DNA of 11,246 nt from assembly GCA_026981635.1 (NCBI GenBank), contig JALSIF010000270.1, positions 1 to 11,246 of the forward strand. The letters run 5' to 3'. Under the pieces are notes generated by a model. That model did not search any database. It had not been told where the DNA came from and worked only from the letters and a program-made list of their open reading frames with translations. Made by a program: the position numbers and the translations under genes. Below, in pieces: positions 6,310 through 11,246 of this stretch. The stretch's first letter is position 1; every line of letters starts with the position of its first letter. This DNA is from a bacterium. Lineage in GTDB: Bacteria; 4484-113; JALSIF01.

Positions 6310-7380
6310 TCAGGCTGCCTTGGCCTGCCTCTTCTTGGCCAGCTCGTAGGCCCGGCCCATCTCCCACTCCACCGGCGGCTTGATCTTTCTGGGGATGCCC
6401 AGGGCGGCAAGCTGTTCCTTGCTCAGCTTTATGCCCCGCTCGTGGGCAACATACAAGGGATAGGGGATGCCCTGCTTCTGGTACTGCTCGCGCTTTCTCA
6501 GGAAGAGGTTTCGGGTGTAGATGGTAAGGATGATGGAGCCCACGATCAGGGGGATGGAGACCAGCTGGGTCATGGTGAAGATCTGCCAGCCGTAGTCGGG
6601 CCCGCCGGCCACCGGCCAGTGCCAGTGGACCGCCCGGAAGGGCTCCTCAATGAGGGAGCGGGTTAGTGAGTAGGTGATGATCCAGCCGTAGAAGCAGACC
6701 CCGTCGTAGAGCTTTTTGCGGTAGAGGTACCAGACCACCAGGAAGGTGACCAGTCCAACGATCATGCCGTAGATCTCGGTGGGGTGGCGCCAGATGATCA
6801 CCGAGGGATCGCCATAGGCCCCCACCTGGGCGTGCCACTCGTCGTAGGGGAAGTTCATCGCCCAGGGTATCTTGGAGGGGAAGTCCCAGCTTGAAGGGTC
6901 ATTCCAGGGCACTTTCTCTACCTTCCAGCCGGTTATGTCGCCGTTCATGAAGTTGCCGATGCGCACCAGAAAGACCCCCAGGGCGATGCCCGGGGCCAGG
7001 GAGTCGGTCACCTGCATGAAGCTCACCGGCCGGTTGCGGAAGAACCACCAGGCGGCTATGCCGCCAAAGATCAGCGAGCCGTGGATGGAGATGCCCCCGT
7101 TCCAGAAGGCGACGATGTCGTAGAGGTCTCTTAGCTGGAGGCCGTCAGTCAGGAGGGGGGCAAAGTCGCTTCCCCAGCTGGTAACCACATAGACCAGCCG
7201 GGCGCCGATGATGCCGGCTACGATCATCAGGAAGGTCCCCTCCCAGAGCTGGTCGCCGTCAAGCTTGCGCTCCTTCATGAGCTTCACCGCCCAAAAGAGG
7301 GTGATGAGCATGGATGCGGCCATGAGGATGCCGTACCAGCGAACGGGGCGGCCAAAGAGTTCAAATACGTCCGGTTGCAT
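6310..7380 (-). CDS. lgt: Prolipoprotein diacylglyceryl transferase Lgt, with C-terminal extension
   Basis: Lgt moves diacylglycerol from phosphatidylglycerol to the lipobox cysteine of prolipoproteins in the cytoplasmic membrane. Family motifs are clear: GGISIHG (95-101), RIGNFMNGD (140-148), RHPTEIY (198-204) and RSLIEEPFR (241-249); H100 and R140 match the key His103 and Arg143 of E. coli Lgt. Asp148 stands where E. coli has Glu151. Several hydrophobic helices span the protein. At 356 residues it is longer than the usual 260-300: there is a tryptophan-rich insert after the RIGN motif (about 152-192) and a soluble basic tail of about 65 residues after the last helix (292-356). It lies 49 bases downstream of gpsA, probably in one operon, and has its own ribosome binding site. 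Confidence 0.96.
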   Translation of the reverse strand: MQPDVFELFGRPVRWYGILMAASMLITLFWAVKLMKERKLDGDQLWEGTFLMIVAGIIGARLVYVVTSWGSDFAPLLTDGLQLRDLYDIVAFWNGGISIHGSLIFGGIAAWWFFRNRPVSFMQVTDSLAPGIALGVFLVRIGNFMNGDITGWKVEKVPWNDPSSWDFPSKIPWAMNFPYDEWHAQVGAYGDPSVIIWRHPTEIYGMIVGLVTFLVVWYLYRKKLYDGVCFYGWIITYSLTRSLIEEPFRAVHWHWPVAGGPDYGWQIFTMTQLVSIPLIVGSIILTIYTRNLFLRKREQYQKQGIPYPLYVAHERGIKLSKEQLAALGIPRKIKPPVEWEMGRAYELAKKRQAKAA

Positions 7381-7385
7381 GTCGG

Positions 7386-7394
7386 CTTCTCCCT
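7386..7394 (-). promoter_or_regulatory. Ribosome binding site of lgt
   Basis: The minus strand reads AGGGAGAAG five bases before the ATG at 7380 (the purine core GGGAG about 9 nt away). It supports that start and contrasts with the mutL, gpsA and lexA starts, which have none. Confidence 0.6.
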
Positions 7395-7429
7395 GTTGGG
7401 CTGAGGTTGTCCGGCTGACTAGGCTCGGC

Positions 7430-8422
7430 TCAGTAGAACTCCTCCTTGAGGGGGCGGGACATGAGCTCCCGGATGGTCTCCCTGATGTCTGCCCCCTGGT
7501 GGAGGACGCGGTTTACCGCCTGACAGATGGGCATCTCCACCCCGAGGCCCTCGGCCCACTCGGCGACCAAGCGGGCCGCCTCAACTCCCTCGGCCACCTG
7601 GTCCATGGAGGCGGTGATAGAAGAGAGACTCTCCCCTTTGGCCAGCCGTTCACCTACCCGGAAGTTGCGCGAGAGGGGAGTGGAGGCGGTGGCGATGAGG
7701 TCGCCCAGCCCCGACAGGCCCATGATGGTGCGGGGCTCGGCGCCAACCCGCTCGGCAAAGCGCATAAGTTCTGCCATTCCCCTGGTGAGCAGGGCGGCGC
7801 GGGCGTTGTAGCCGTAGCCCAGGCCGGCAAGCACCCCGGCGGCGATGGCGATAACGTTCTTCACCACCCCGCCGATCTCCACCCCGATCACGTCGGTGGA
7901 GCGGTAGACCCGGAGGTTGGTGCCGGCAAATAGCTCCTGCACCTCCCGGGCCAGCTCCTGGCTCTCGCTGGCCACCACCGCGGCGGCCGGCTCACCGCGG
8001 GCGATCTCCACCGAGAGGTTGGGGCCGGCCAGCACCCCCTTTTCAACCCCCGCCCGGGCGAGGTAGAGGGTCACGGTGGTGCGCCCTTCCACCAGCCCCT
8101 TGATGAGGGAGATCCAGCGCTTGCCGTAGAGGAGGTTTAGCAGGTCCTCGCGCATGGCGGGGAGGTACTTGCTGGGTACGGCGAGGAAGAGGGGGCCGTC
8201 CACCCGGTCAAGCTCAGCCAGGTCGGGGGTGGCGGCGAGGTCTTCGGCCAGGGCAAGATCTGGGTGGTAGCGGGGGTTTCGGTGCTCCCGGTTGATGGCC
8301 TTGGCCACCTCCTGCTCGTGGGCCCAGAGGAGGACGGGAAGCCCCTTGTTGGCGATGAGATTGGCTACCACCGTGCCCCAGGAGCCGGCACCGATTACCC
8401 CCACGGTGGAAAACTGCTGCAC
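7430..8422 (-). CDS. gpsA: Glycerol-3-phosphate dehydrogenase [NAD(P)+]
   Basis: GpsA reduces dihydroxyacetone phosphate to sn-glycerol-3-phosphate, the backbone of membrane phospholipids, in the cytoplasm. The 330-residue product has the Rossmann motif GVIGAGSWGT (8-17), SLIKGL with K108, AGPNLSVEIA (132-141), GGVVKNVIAIAAG with catalytic K188, GLSGLGDLIAT with D241, and SRNFRVG with R252 and N253, all in family order and at normal length. The start is taken as GTG 8422: it lies 7 nt after a TATAAT box and leaves the usual few residues before the Rossmann strand. The frame remains open to 9010, but that extension is antisense to the VOC gene and is not protein-like. GpsA feeds the phosphatidylglycerol that the downstream lgt product uses as substrate. 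Confidence 0.97.
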   Translation of the reverse strand: MQQFSTVGVIGAGSWGTVVANLIANKGLPVLLWAHEQEVAKAINREHRNPRYHPDLALAEDLAATPDLAELDRVDGPLFLAVPSKYLPAMREDLLNLLYGKRWISLIKGLVEGRTTVTLYLARAGVEKGVLAGPNLSVEIARGEPAAAVVASESQELAREVQELFAGTNLRVYRSTDVIGVEIGGVVKNVIAIAAGVLAGLGYGYNARAALLTRGMAELMRFAERVGAEPRTIMGLSGLGDLIATASTPLSRNFRVGERLAKGESLSSITASMDQVAEGVEAARLVAEWAEGLGVEMPICQAVNRVLHQGADIRETIRELMSRPLKEEFY

Positions 8423-8429
8423 CAGGCTG

Positions 8430-8435
8430 ATTATA
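8430..8435 (-). promoter_or_regulatory. -10 box of the gpsA-lgt operon (leaderless start)
   Basis: A perfect TATAAT on the minus strand is followed by CAGCCTG and then the GTG of gpsA, so the first transcribed base should be at or beside the start codon. No TTGACA-like -35 lies at 16-18 bp. It sits 10 bp from the -10 candidate of the divergent gene. Confidence 0.65.
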
Positions 8436-8445
8436 TTGGCCCACC

Positions 8446-8457
8446 TACAATGGAGGG
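8446..8457 (+). promoter_or_regulatory. -10 candidate and purine-rich site of the VOC-scpA unit
   Basis: TACAAT (8446-8451) is followed at once by GGAGGG (8452-8457), and the ATG comes 4 nt later at 8462. If the -10 is real, the transcript would start around 8458, after the GGAGGG, so promoter and Shine-Dalgarno readings compete. The whole divergent gap is only 39 bp. Confidence 0.4.
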
Positions 8458-8461
8458 ACTG

Positions 8462-8935
8462 ATGGAGGTGGGAGGAGAGAAGGGAGCGGCGGGCGGCTCG
8501 CCCCCCGTTCGCCCGGCGCGGATGACCCACCTGGCTCTCCGGGTGAGGGACGCCGAGGAGAGCCTCTCCTTCTACCGCCGCTACCTGGGATGGGTGGAGG
8601 TCCACCGGCGCCCCCAGTCGGGGGGCAGGAAGATCATCTGGGTGGGCCCCCCGCCGCCCCCTGGGCAAAGCTATCCTGACCTGGTGCTGGTGCTTCTGGA
8701 GTGGCCCTTTGCGGAGTGTGAGCAACCGGCGGTGGATCACCTGGGCATCGCGGTGGCGAGCAGGGAGGAGGTGGACCGGGTGGCGGAAATGGCGCGCCGG
8801 GAGGGGCGGCTTCTCTTCGGGCCCAAGTTCCTGGATCCGGTGGCGGGCTACCTCTGCATGGTGCGTGACCCCAGCGGCAATCGGGTTGAGTTCAGCTTCG
8901 GCCAGCCCCTGGCCGAGGTGGAGGAAGGGCGGTGA
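8462..8935 (+). CDS. VOC (glyoxalase/bleomycin-resistance fold) metalloprotein
   Basis: The 157-residue product is a small vicinal-oxygen-chelate fold protein with two beta-alpha-beta-beta-beta halves. Four likely metal ligands are in family order: H23 (MTHLALRV), E80 (LVLVLLEW), H93 (VDHLGIAV) and E143 (GNRVEFSF), so it probably binds a divalent metal. RDPSGNRVEF near the C-terminus is typical. Members include glyoxalase I, epimerases, dioxygenases and resistance proteins; the substrate cannot be told from sequence, so I give no gene name. ATG 8462 is preferred because of the promoter and GGAGGG before it; ATG 8522 (residue 21) directly before the fold is the alternative, and the 20-residue extension is low in complexity. 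It overlaps scpA by four bases (GTGA), so their translation is probably coupled. Confidence 0.85.
   Translation: MEVGGEKGAAGGSPPVRPARMTHLALRVRDAEESLSFYRRYLGWVEVHRRPQSGGRKIIWVGPPPPPGQSYPDLVLVLLEWPFAECEQPAVDHLGIAVASREEVDRVAEMARREGRLLFGPKFLDPVAGYLCMVRDPSGNRVEFSFGQPLAEVEEGR
8920..8924 (+). promoter_or_regulatory. Ribosome binding site of scpA inside the VOC gene
   Basis: GGAGG lies 7 nt before the GTG at 8932, within the last codons of the VOC gene. It decides the GTG as the scpA start, with stop and start sharing GTGA. Confidence 0.6.
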
Positions 8936-9681
8936 GCAGCCAGGTGGCGGGGCAGGGCAGGCAGGCGGTGCTCCCCTTTGAGGTGGAGACCGAGGTCTAC
9001 CGCGGGCCACTGGACGAGCTGATGGGCCTCGTCCGGCGGCGCCAGGTGGACCTGGAAGACATTGACCTGGCCGAGCTCTCCCGCCAGTTCCTGGGCTACC
9101 TGGCCGGAGTGGGGGAGGAGAGGCTGGAGGACGCCTCCTTCTATCTGGTGATGGTGGTGGGGCTGGTGGCCCTGAAGCTCTCCGGCTGGCTCTTTCCCCT
9201 GCCTGAGCTACCCCCCGCCGGGGAGGAGCTGATGGAGCGGCTGAGGGAGGTGGCCCTGGTGGAGGAGGCGGTGGAGAACCTGAGGCGAGCGCTGGGGGAT
9301 GAGCGGGGGATATTTACCCGTGGAGCGGCGGCGGCCGTACCCCGCCGGCCAGGGGAGGAGCTTGAGCTGGAGGTGAGCCTGCCCGACCTGGTGGAGGCCT
9401 ATCAGGGGGTGCTTGCCCGCGCCCGCCGGAAACCCGCCGAGAGCCCCAGGCTCAACATCTCCCGCGACCCGCGCACCGTCAAGCAGGCGGCTATGGAGCT
9501 GGTAGCTCTCCTCAGTCAAGGGGAGAGACTAACCCTCGCCCAGCTAATCCGCCGGGGGGCAAGCCTCTCCCACTTCATCACCGACTTTCTCGCCCTTCTC
9601 TCCTTGGTGGCGGAGGGCCGGGTCAGGCTCAGGCGGAAAAAGGGGGTACTAGAGGTCTCCCTGGCCAGGGAGGGAGCTTGA
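8932..9681 (+). CDS. scpA: Segregation and condensation protein ScpA (kleisin)
   Basis: ScpA is the kleisin that bridges the SMC heads and, with ScpB, forms the bacterial condensin that compacts and separates chromosomes. The 249-residue product has the N-terminal family signature: VYRGPLDELMGLVRRRQVDL (22-41), DIDLAELSRQFLGYL (43-57) and YLVMVVGLVALKLSGWLFPL (71-90), which normally binds the SMC neck. The middle is acidic and helical. The C-terminal winged helix, which binds the SMC cap, covers about 180-245 and includes HFITDFLALLSLVAEGRVRL (214-233). Length is normal. scpB, usually next, is absent; lexA follows instead. The TGA stop (9679-9681) lies inside the lexA -35 box. Confidence 0.93.
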   Translation: MSSQVAGQGRQAVLPFEVETEVYRGPLDELMGLVRRRQVDLEDIDLAELSRQFLGYLAGVGEERLEDASFYLVMVVGLVALKLSGWLFPLPELPPAGEELMERLREVALVEEAVENLRRALGDERGIFTRGAAAAVPRRPGEELELEVSLPDLVEAYQGVLARARRKPAESPRLNISRDPRTVKQAAMELVALLSQGERLTLAQLIRRGASLSHFITDFLALLSLVAEGRVRLRRKKGVLEVSLAREGA

Positions 9682-9706
9682 CTTCTATACGCCTGTATAG
9701 TAGACT
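9678..9706 (+). promoter_or_regulatory. lexA promoter
   Basis: TTGACT (9678-9683) and TAGACT (9701-9706) are separated by exactly 17 bp. The -10 ends 6 nt before the ATG of lexA, again suggesting a leaderless mRNA; the intervening CTCCCC is not a ribosome binding site. The -35 overlaps the scpA stop codon. TATAGT (9696-9701) is a better -10 match in isolation but would leave a spacer of only 12 bp. Confidence 0.6.
9685..9700. promoter_or_regulatory. Probable LexA operator (SOS box) CTATAC-N4-GTATAG
   Basis: A perfect 6-bp inverted repeat, CTATAC-GCCT-GTATAG, fills the spacer between -35 and -10 of the lexA promoter. LexA commonly represses its own gene from just such a place. The half-site spacing (4 bp centre) matches the Bacillus-type GAAC-N4-GTTC layout, but the bases differ from it and from the E. 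coli CTGT-N8-ACAG box. That LexA binds here is inferred from position and symmetry. Confidence 0.6.
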
Positions 9707-9712
9707 CTCCCC

Positions 9713-10336
9713 ATGGGCAGGCAAAGGAGAGGACTTTCGGAGCAGCTTCGCCAGACCCTCCTCTTCATCAACCGGTTTATGGAGGGGAGTGGCTATCCGC
9801 CGAGCGTCAGGGAGATCGGGGCGGAGTTCGGCATCACCCCAAAGGCGGTCCACGATCGGCTAAACAGCCTGATCAGGCGGGGCTACCTGAGGCGGGAGCC
9901 CTACAAGAGCCGTGGGCTAAGCCTGACCGAGAAGGCTATCCGGGAGCTGGGGCTTTCGCGCAAGGTTCCCCTGCTGGGAAGGATAGCCGCTGGCCAGCCC
10001 GTCCTGGCAGAGGAGAATGTGGAGGAGTATGTGGACCTGCCCTCCCACATCCCCTGGCAGGAGGGGCTCTTTGCCCTGCGGGTGAAGGGGGACTCCATGG
10101 TGGCGGCGGGGATTCTTAGCGGAGACATCGCCTTCATCCGCCGTCAGGAGGTGGCCGAGAACGGCCAGATCGTGGCGGTGCTGATTGGCGGGGAGGCCAC
10201 CCTGAAGTACTACTACAAGTACCGCGACCGGGTGCTGCTAAGGCCGGCCAACCCGGTCTACGAGGATATTGAGGTGGGCCCGGGGGAGGAGCTGAAGATC
10301 CTCGGGGTACTGCGGGGGATCGTGCGCTACTACTGA
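9713..10336 (+). CDS. lexA: SOS-response repressor LexA
   Basis: LexA represses DNA-damage genes and cuts itself when stimulated by RecA filaments. The 207-residue product has an N-terminal winged helix-turn-helix (about 8-68, with YPPSVREIGAEFGITPKAVH) and a C-terminal S24-type latent protease. The cleavage site is Ala93-Gly94 (RIAAGQPV), the catalytic serine is S128 in KGDSMVAAG and the lysine is K165 in EATLKYY, all in the usual order. The C-terminus (VLRGIVRYY) matches the family end. The recognition helix (ITPKAVHDRLNSLIRRGY) differs from those of E. coli and Bacillus, which agrees with the unusual operator upstream. The ATG at 9713 is 6 nt after the -10. The gene lies 31 bases after scpA. 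Confidence 0.97.
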   Translation: MGRQRRGLSEQLRQTLLFINRFMEGSGYPPSVREIGAEFGITPKAVHDRLNSLIRRGYLRREPYKSRGLSLTEKAIRELGLSRKVPLLGRIAAGQPVLAEENVEEYVDLPSHIPWQEGLFALRVKGDSMVAAGILSGDIAFIRRQEVAENGQIVAVLIGGEATLKYYYKYRDRVLLRPANPVYEDIEVGPGEELKILGVLRGIVRYY

Positions 10337-10400
10337 ACGGGCCCCCCTTGGACCCTGGTCGCCAGCTGGAACTATCTTGGGCTGGGTAAAGTCTTTTAGG

Positions 10401-10431
10401 TGGACGGCCCCGGGGGCTGAGCCACTATAAT
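10401..10431 (+). promoter_or_regulatory. Promoter of the lipoprotein gene
   Basis: TATAAT (10426-10431) is a perfect -10. TGGACG (10401-10406), 19 bp upstream, is a fair -35 (four of six matches to TTGACA). Expected transcription start is near 10438, giving a leader of about 40 nt, unlike the leaderless genes elsewhere in the window. The stretch 10337-10400 after lexA shows no clear terminator. Confidence 0.6.
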
Positions 10432-10435
10432 TCGC

Positions 10436-10453
10436 GCCGGCAGGCGTACCGGC
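10436..10453 (+). other. Small inverted repeat at the 5' end of the lipoprotein leader
   Basis: GCCGG (10436-10440) and CCGGC (10449-10453) flank an 8-nt loop. The hairpin would sit at the very 5' end of the transcript and might stabilise it. Short G+C-rich arms of this kind are common by chance here. Confidence 0.25.
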
Positions 10454-10470
10454 CACACAAGGCACAGCGT

Positions 10471-10475
10471 GGAGG
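10471..10475 (+). promoter_or_regulatory. Ribosome binding site of the lipoprotein gene
   Basis: GGAGG is followed by AAA and two tandem ATG codons. It lies 3 nt from the ATG at 10479 and 6 nt from the ATG at 10482, which favours the second as start. Confidence 0.75.
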
Positions 10476-10481
10476 AAAATG

Positions 10482-11246
10482 ATGAGGAAGGCTAGCTTTA
10501 CGCTTACGGCGGGCCTGGTCGTGATTCTGTTGATAGCCTTTTCCGCCTGTGGCAAGGGAGGCGGAGGAGGGGGAGCCAAGGTCCCCGTCATCCGTCCAGA
10601 CGGGCCGCGCATTGACCGCATTGAGCCCAGCGTTGCCCAGCGCGGCGACCAGGTAACCATCTTTGGAGCCAACTTCGGGGTTGCCCAGGGACAGAGCCGG
10701 GTAGAGCTGAGGGGGGCTACCGTGGCCACCGCCCCGGTCATTTCCTGGGGCAACTCGGTGATCGTGGTGGTGATCCCCCCCAACGCCCCGGAGGGGGAGG
10801 TATCGGTGGTGGTGGTGAGGGGTGACGGTCTTGAATCACCCATCACCCCCAGTGCCCGAATCGTGGTGGGTCAGCCCACCGGGGTGAGCCCGCCGGTGAT
10901 CATCTCCATTGACCCCAATTTCGGCAAGGTGGGGGATGTGGTCTCCATCGTGGGCTTCAACTTCGGCAACACCCCCACCGGTAACCGGGTCACCTTCCAG
11001 GGGGCCACTCCCGACCAGCGCATCCCAGCCGAGATCTTTGGCAACTTCTGGACCGATACCGAGATCAAGGTGAGGGTGCCGGTGGGAGCTCGCACCGGTG
11101 AGGTGCGGGTTGAGGTGGGCGCACTCACCTCCAACCCGGTCTTCTTCCAGGTCCAGGCCTCGGTGGAGGTGGAGGGGCCGGTGATTGACGAGGTGAGTGC
11201 GGTGGAGGTGGACCCCAACACAGGGGAGCCGCTGTTTAATCCCGAC
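10482..11246 (+). CDS. TIG/IPT-domain lipoprotein, partial (runs off right edge)
   Basis: The frame is open to the window edge, giving 255 residues without a stop. The product starts MRKASFTLTAGLVVILLIAF and then SAC, a lipoprotein signal peptide with the acceptor cysteine at 23 (Phe at -3 is less usual than Leu), followed by a poly-glycine linker (26-31). Two Ig-like TIG/IPT modules follow: about 42-130 (RIEPSVAQRGDQVTIFGANF) and 138-225 (IISIDPNFGKVGDVVSIVGF), each with the typical pattern of a proline turn, a G-D strand and a G-x-N-F-G motif. A third seems to begin near 232. Such modules form rods on surface or adhesive proteins or polymer-binding proteins; the true function should lie in the missing C-terminus. 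It is an expected substrate of the Lgt encoded in this window. ATG 10479 is the alternative start. Confidence 0.88.
   Translation, partial: MRKASFTLTAGLVVILLIAFSACGKGGGGGGAKVPVIRPDGPRIDRIEPSVAQRGDQVTIFGANFGVAQGQSRVELRGATVATAPVISWGNSVIVVVIPPNAPEGEVSVVVVRGDGLESPITPSARIVVGQPTGVSPPVIISIDPNFGKVGDVVSIVGFNFGNTPTGNRVTFQGATPDQRIPAEIFGNFWTDTEIKVRVPVGARTGEVRVEVGALTSNPVFFQVQASVEVEGPVIDEVSAVEVDPNTGEPLFNPD

Noticed and set aside
8264-8461. Upstream extension of the VOC gene to 8264
   Set aside because: It would run antisense through the conserved start of gpsA and lie upstream of the -10 candidate; the residues added are not part of the VOC fold.
8423-9010. N-terminal extension of the gpsA frame on the minus strand
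   Set aside because: It is antisense to the VOC gene and the start of scpA, is rich in proline and histidine, and has no domain. The promoter and GTG at 8422 fit the normal GpsA N-terminus.
9678-9701. lexA promoter with TATAGT as -10
   Set aside because: The spacing to TTGACT would be 12 bp, too short; TAGACT at 9701-9706 gives 17 bp.

Overview
The window is very G+C-rich (apart from the first ~640 bases), gene-dense and almost free of spacers, and its genes are ordinary bacterial housekeeping families. A 36-nt CRISPR repeat resembling those that serve type III systems in Thermus suggests a thermophilic bacterium. Several genes seem to have start codons only 6-7 nt after a -10 box (leaderless mRNAs). 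I cannot name the lineage from the sequence; a deep-branching, G+C-rich thermophile fits, but Thermus itself is not implied.

Layout. 1-470: the leader-distal end of a CRISPR array (six repeats, five complete spacers, degenerate last repeat), read left to right and probably continuing off the left edge; no cas genes are in the window. 471-1187: a multi-pass membrane protein of unknown family whose 5' end looks eroded and frameshifted next to the array. 1188-4104 (minus): a secreted YVTN-type beta-propeller gene followed by mutL. 4105-4255: a divergent regulatory gap with an imperfect dyad. 4256-6280 (plus): ftsH. 6310-8422 (minus): gpsA followed by lgt. 8423-8461: a 39-bp divergent promoter region. 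8462-9681 (plus): a VOC/glyoxalase-fold gene overlapping scpA by 4 bases. 9678-10336: lexA with its own promoter and a likely operator. 10337-11246: a promoter with leader, then a TIG/IPT-domain lipoprotein that runs off the right edge.

How the parts fit. gpsA makes sn-glycerol-3-phosphate, the precursor of phosphatidylglycerol, which is the diacylglyceryl donor used by Lgt; the lipoprotein at the right edge is the kind of substrate Lgt modifies. MutL (mismatch repair), LexA (SOS repressor) and ScpA (chromosome condensation and segregation) concern genome maintenance. FtsH is the membrane quality-control protease.

The most interesting signals are: a perfect inverted repeat CTATAC-N4-GTATAG between the -35 and -10 boxes of lexA, unlike the LexA boxes I know from E. 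coli or Bacillus; a CRISPR spacer ending in a perfect 9-bp hairpin against the next repeat; the run of leaderless-looking starts; and sequence variation between CRISPR repeats confined to the last 8 nt, which would become the crRNA 5' handle. I did not find a convincing new multi-gene system in this window.
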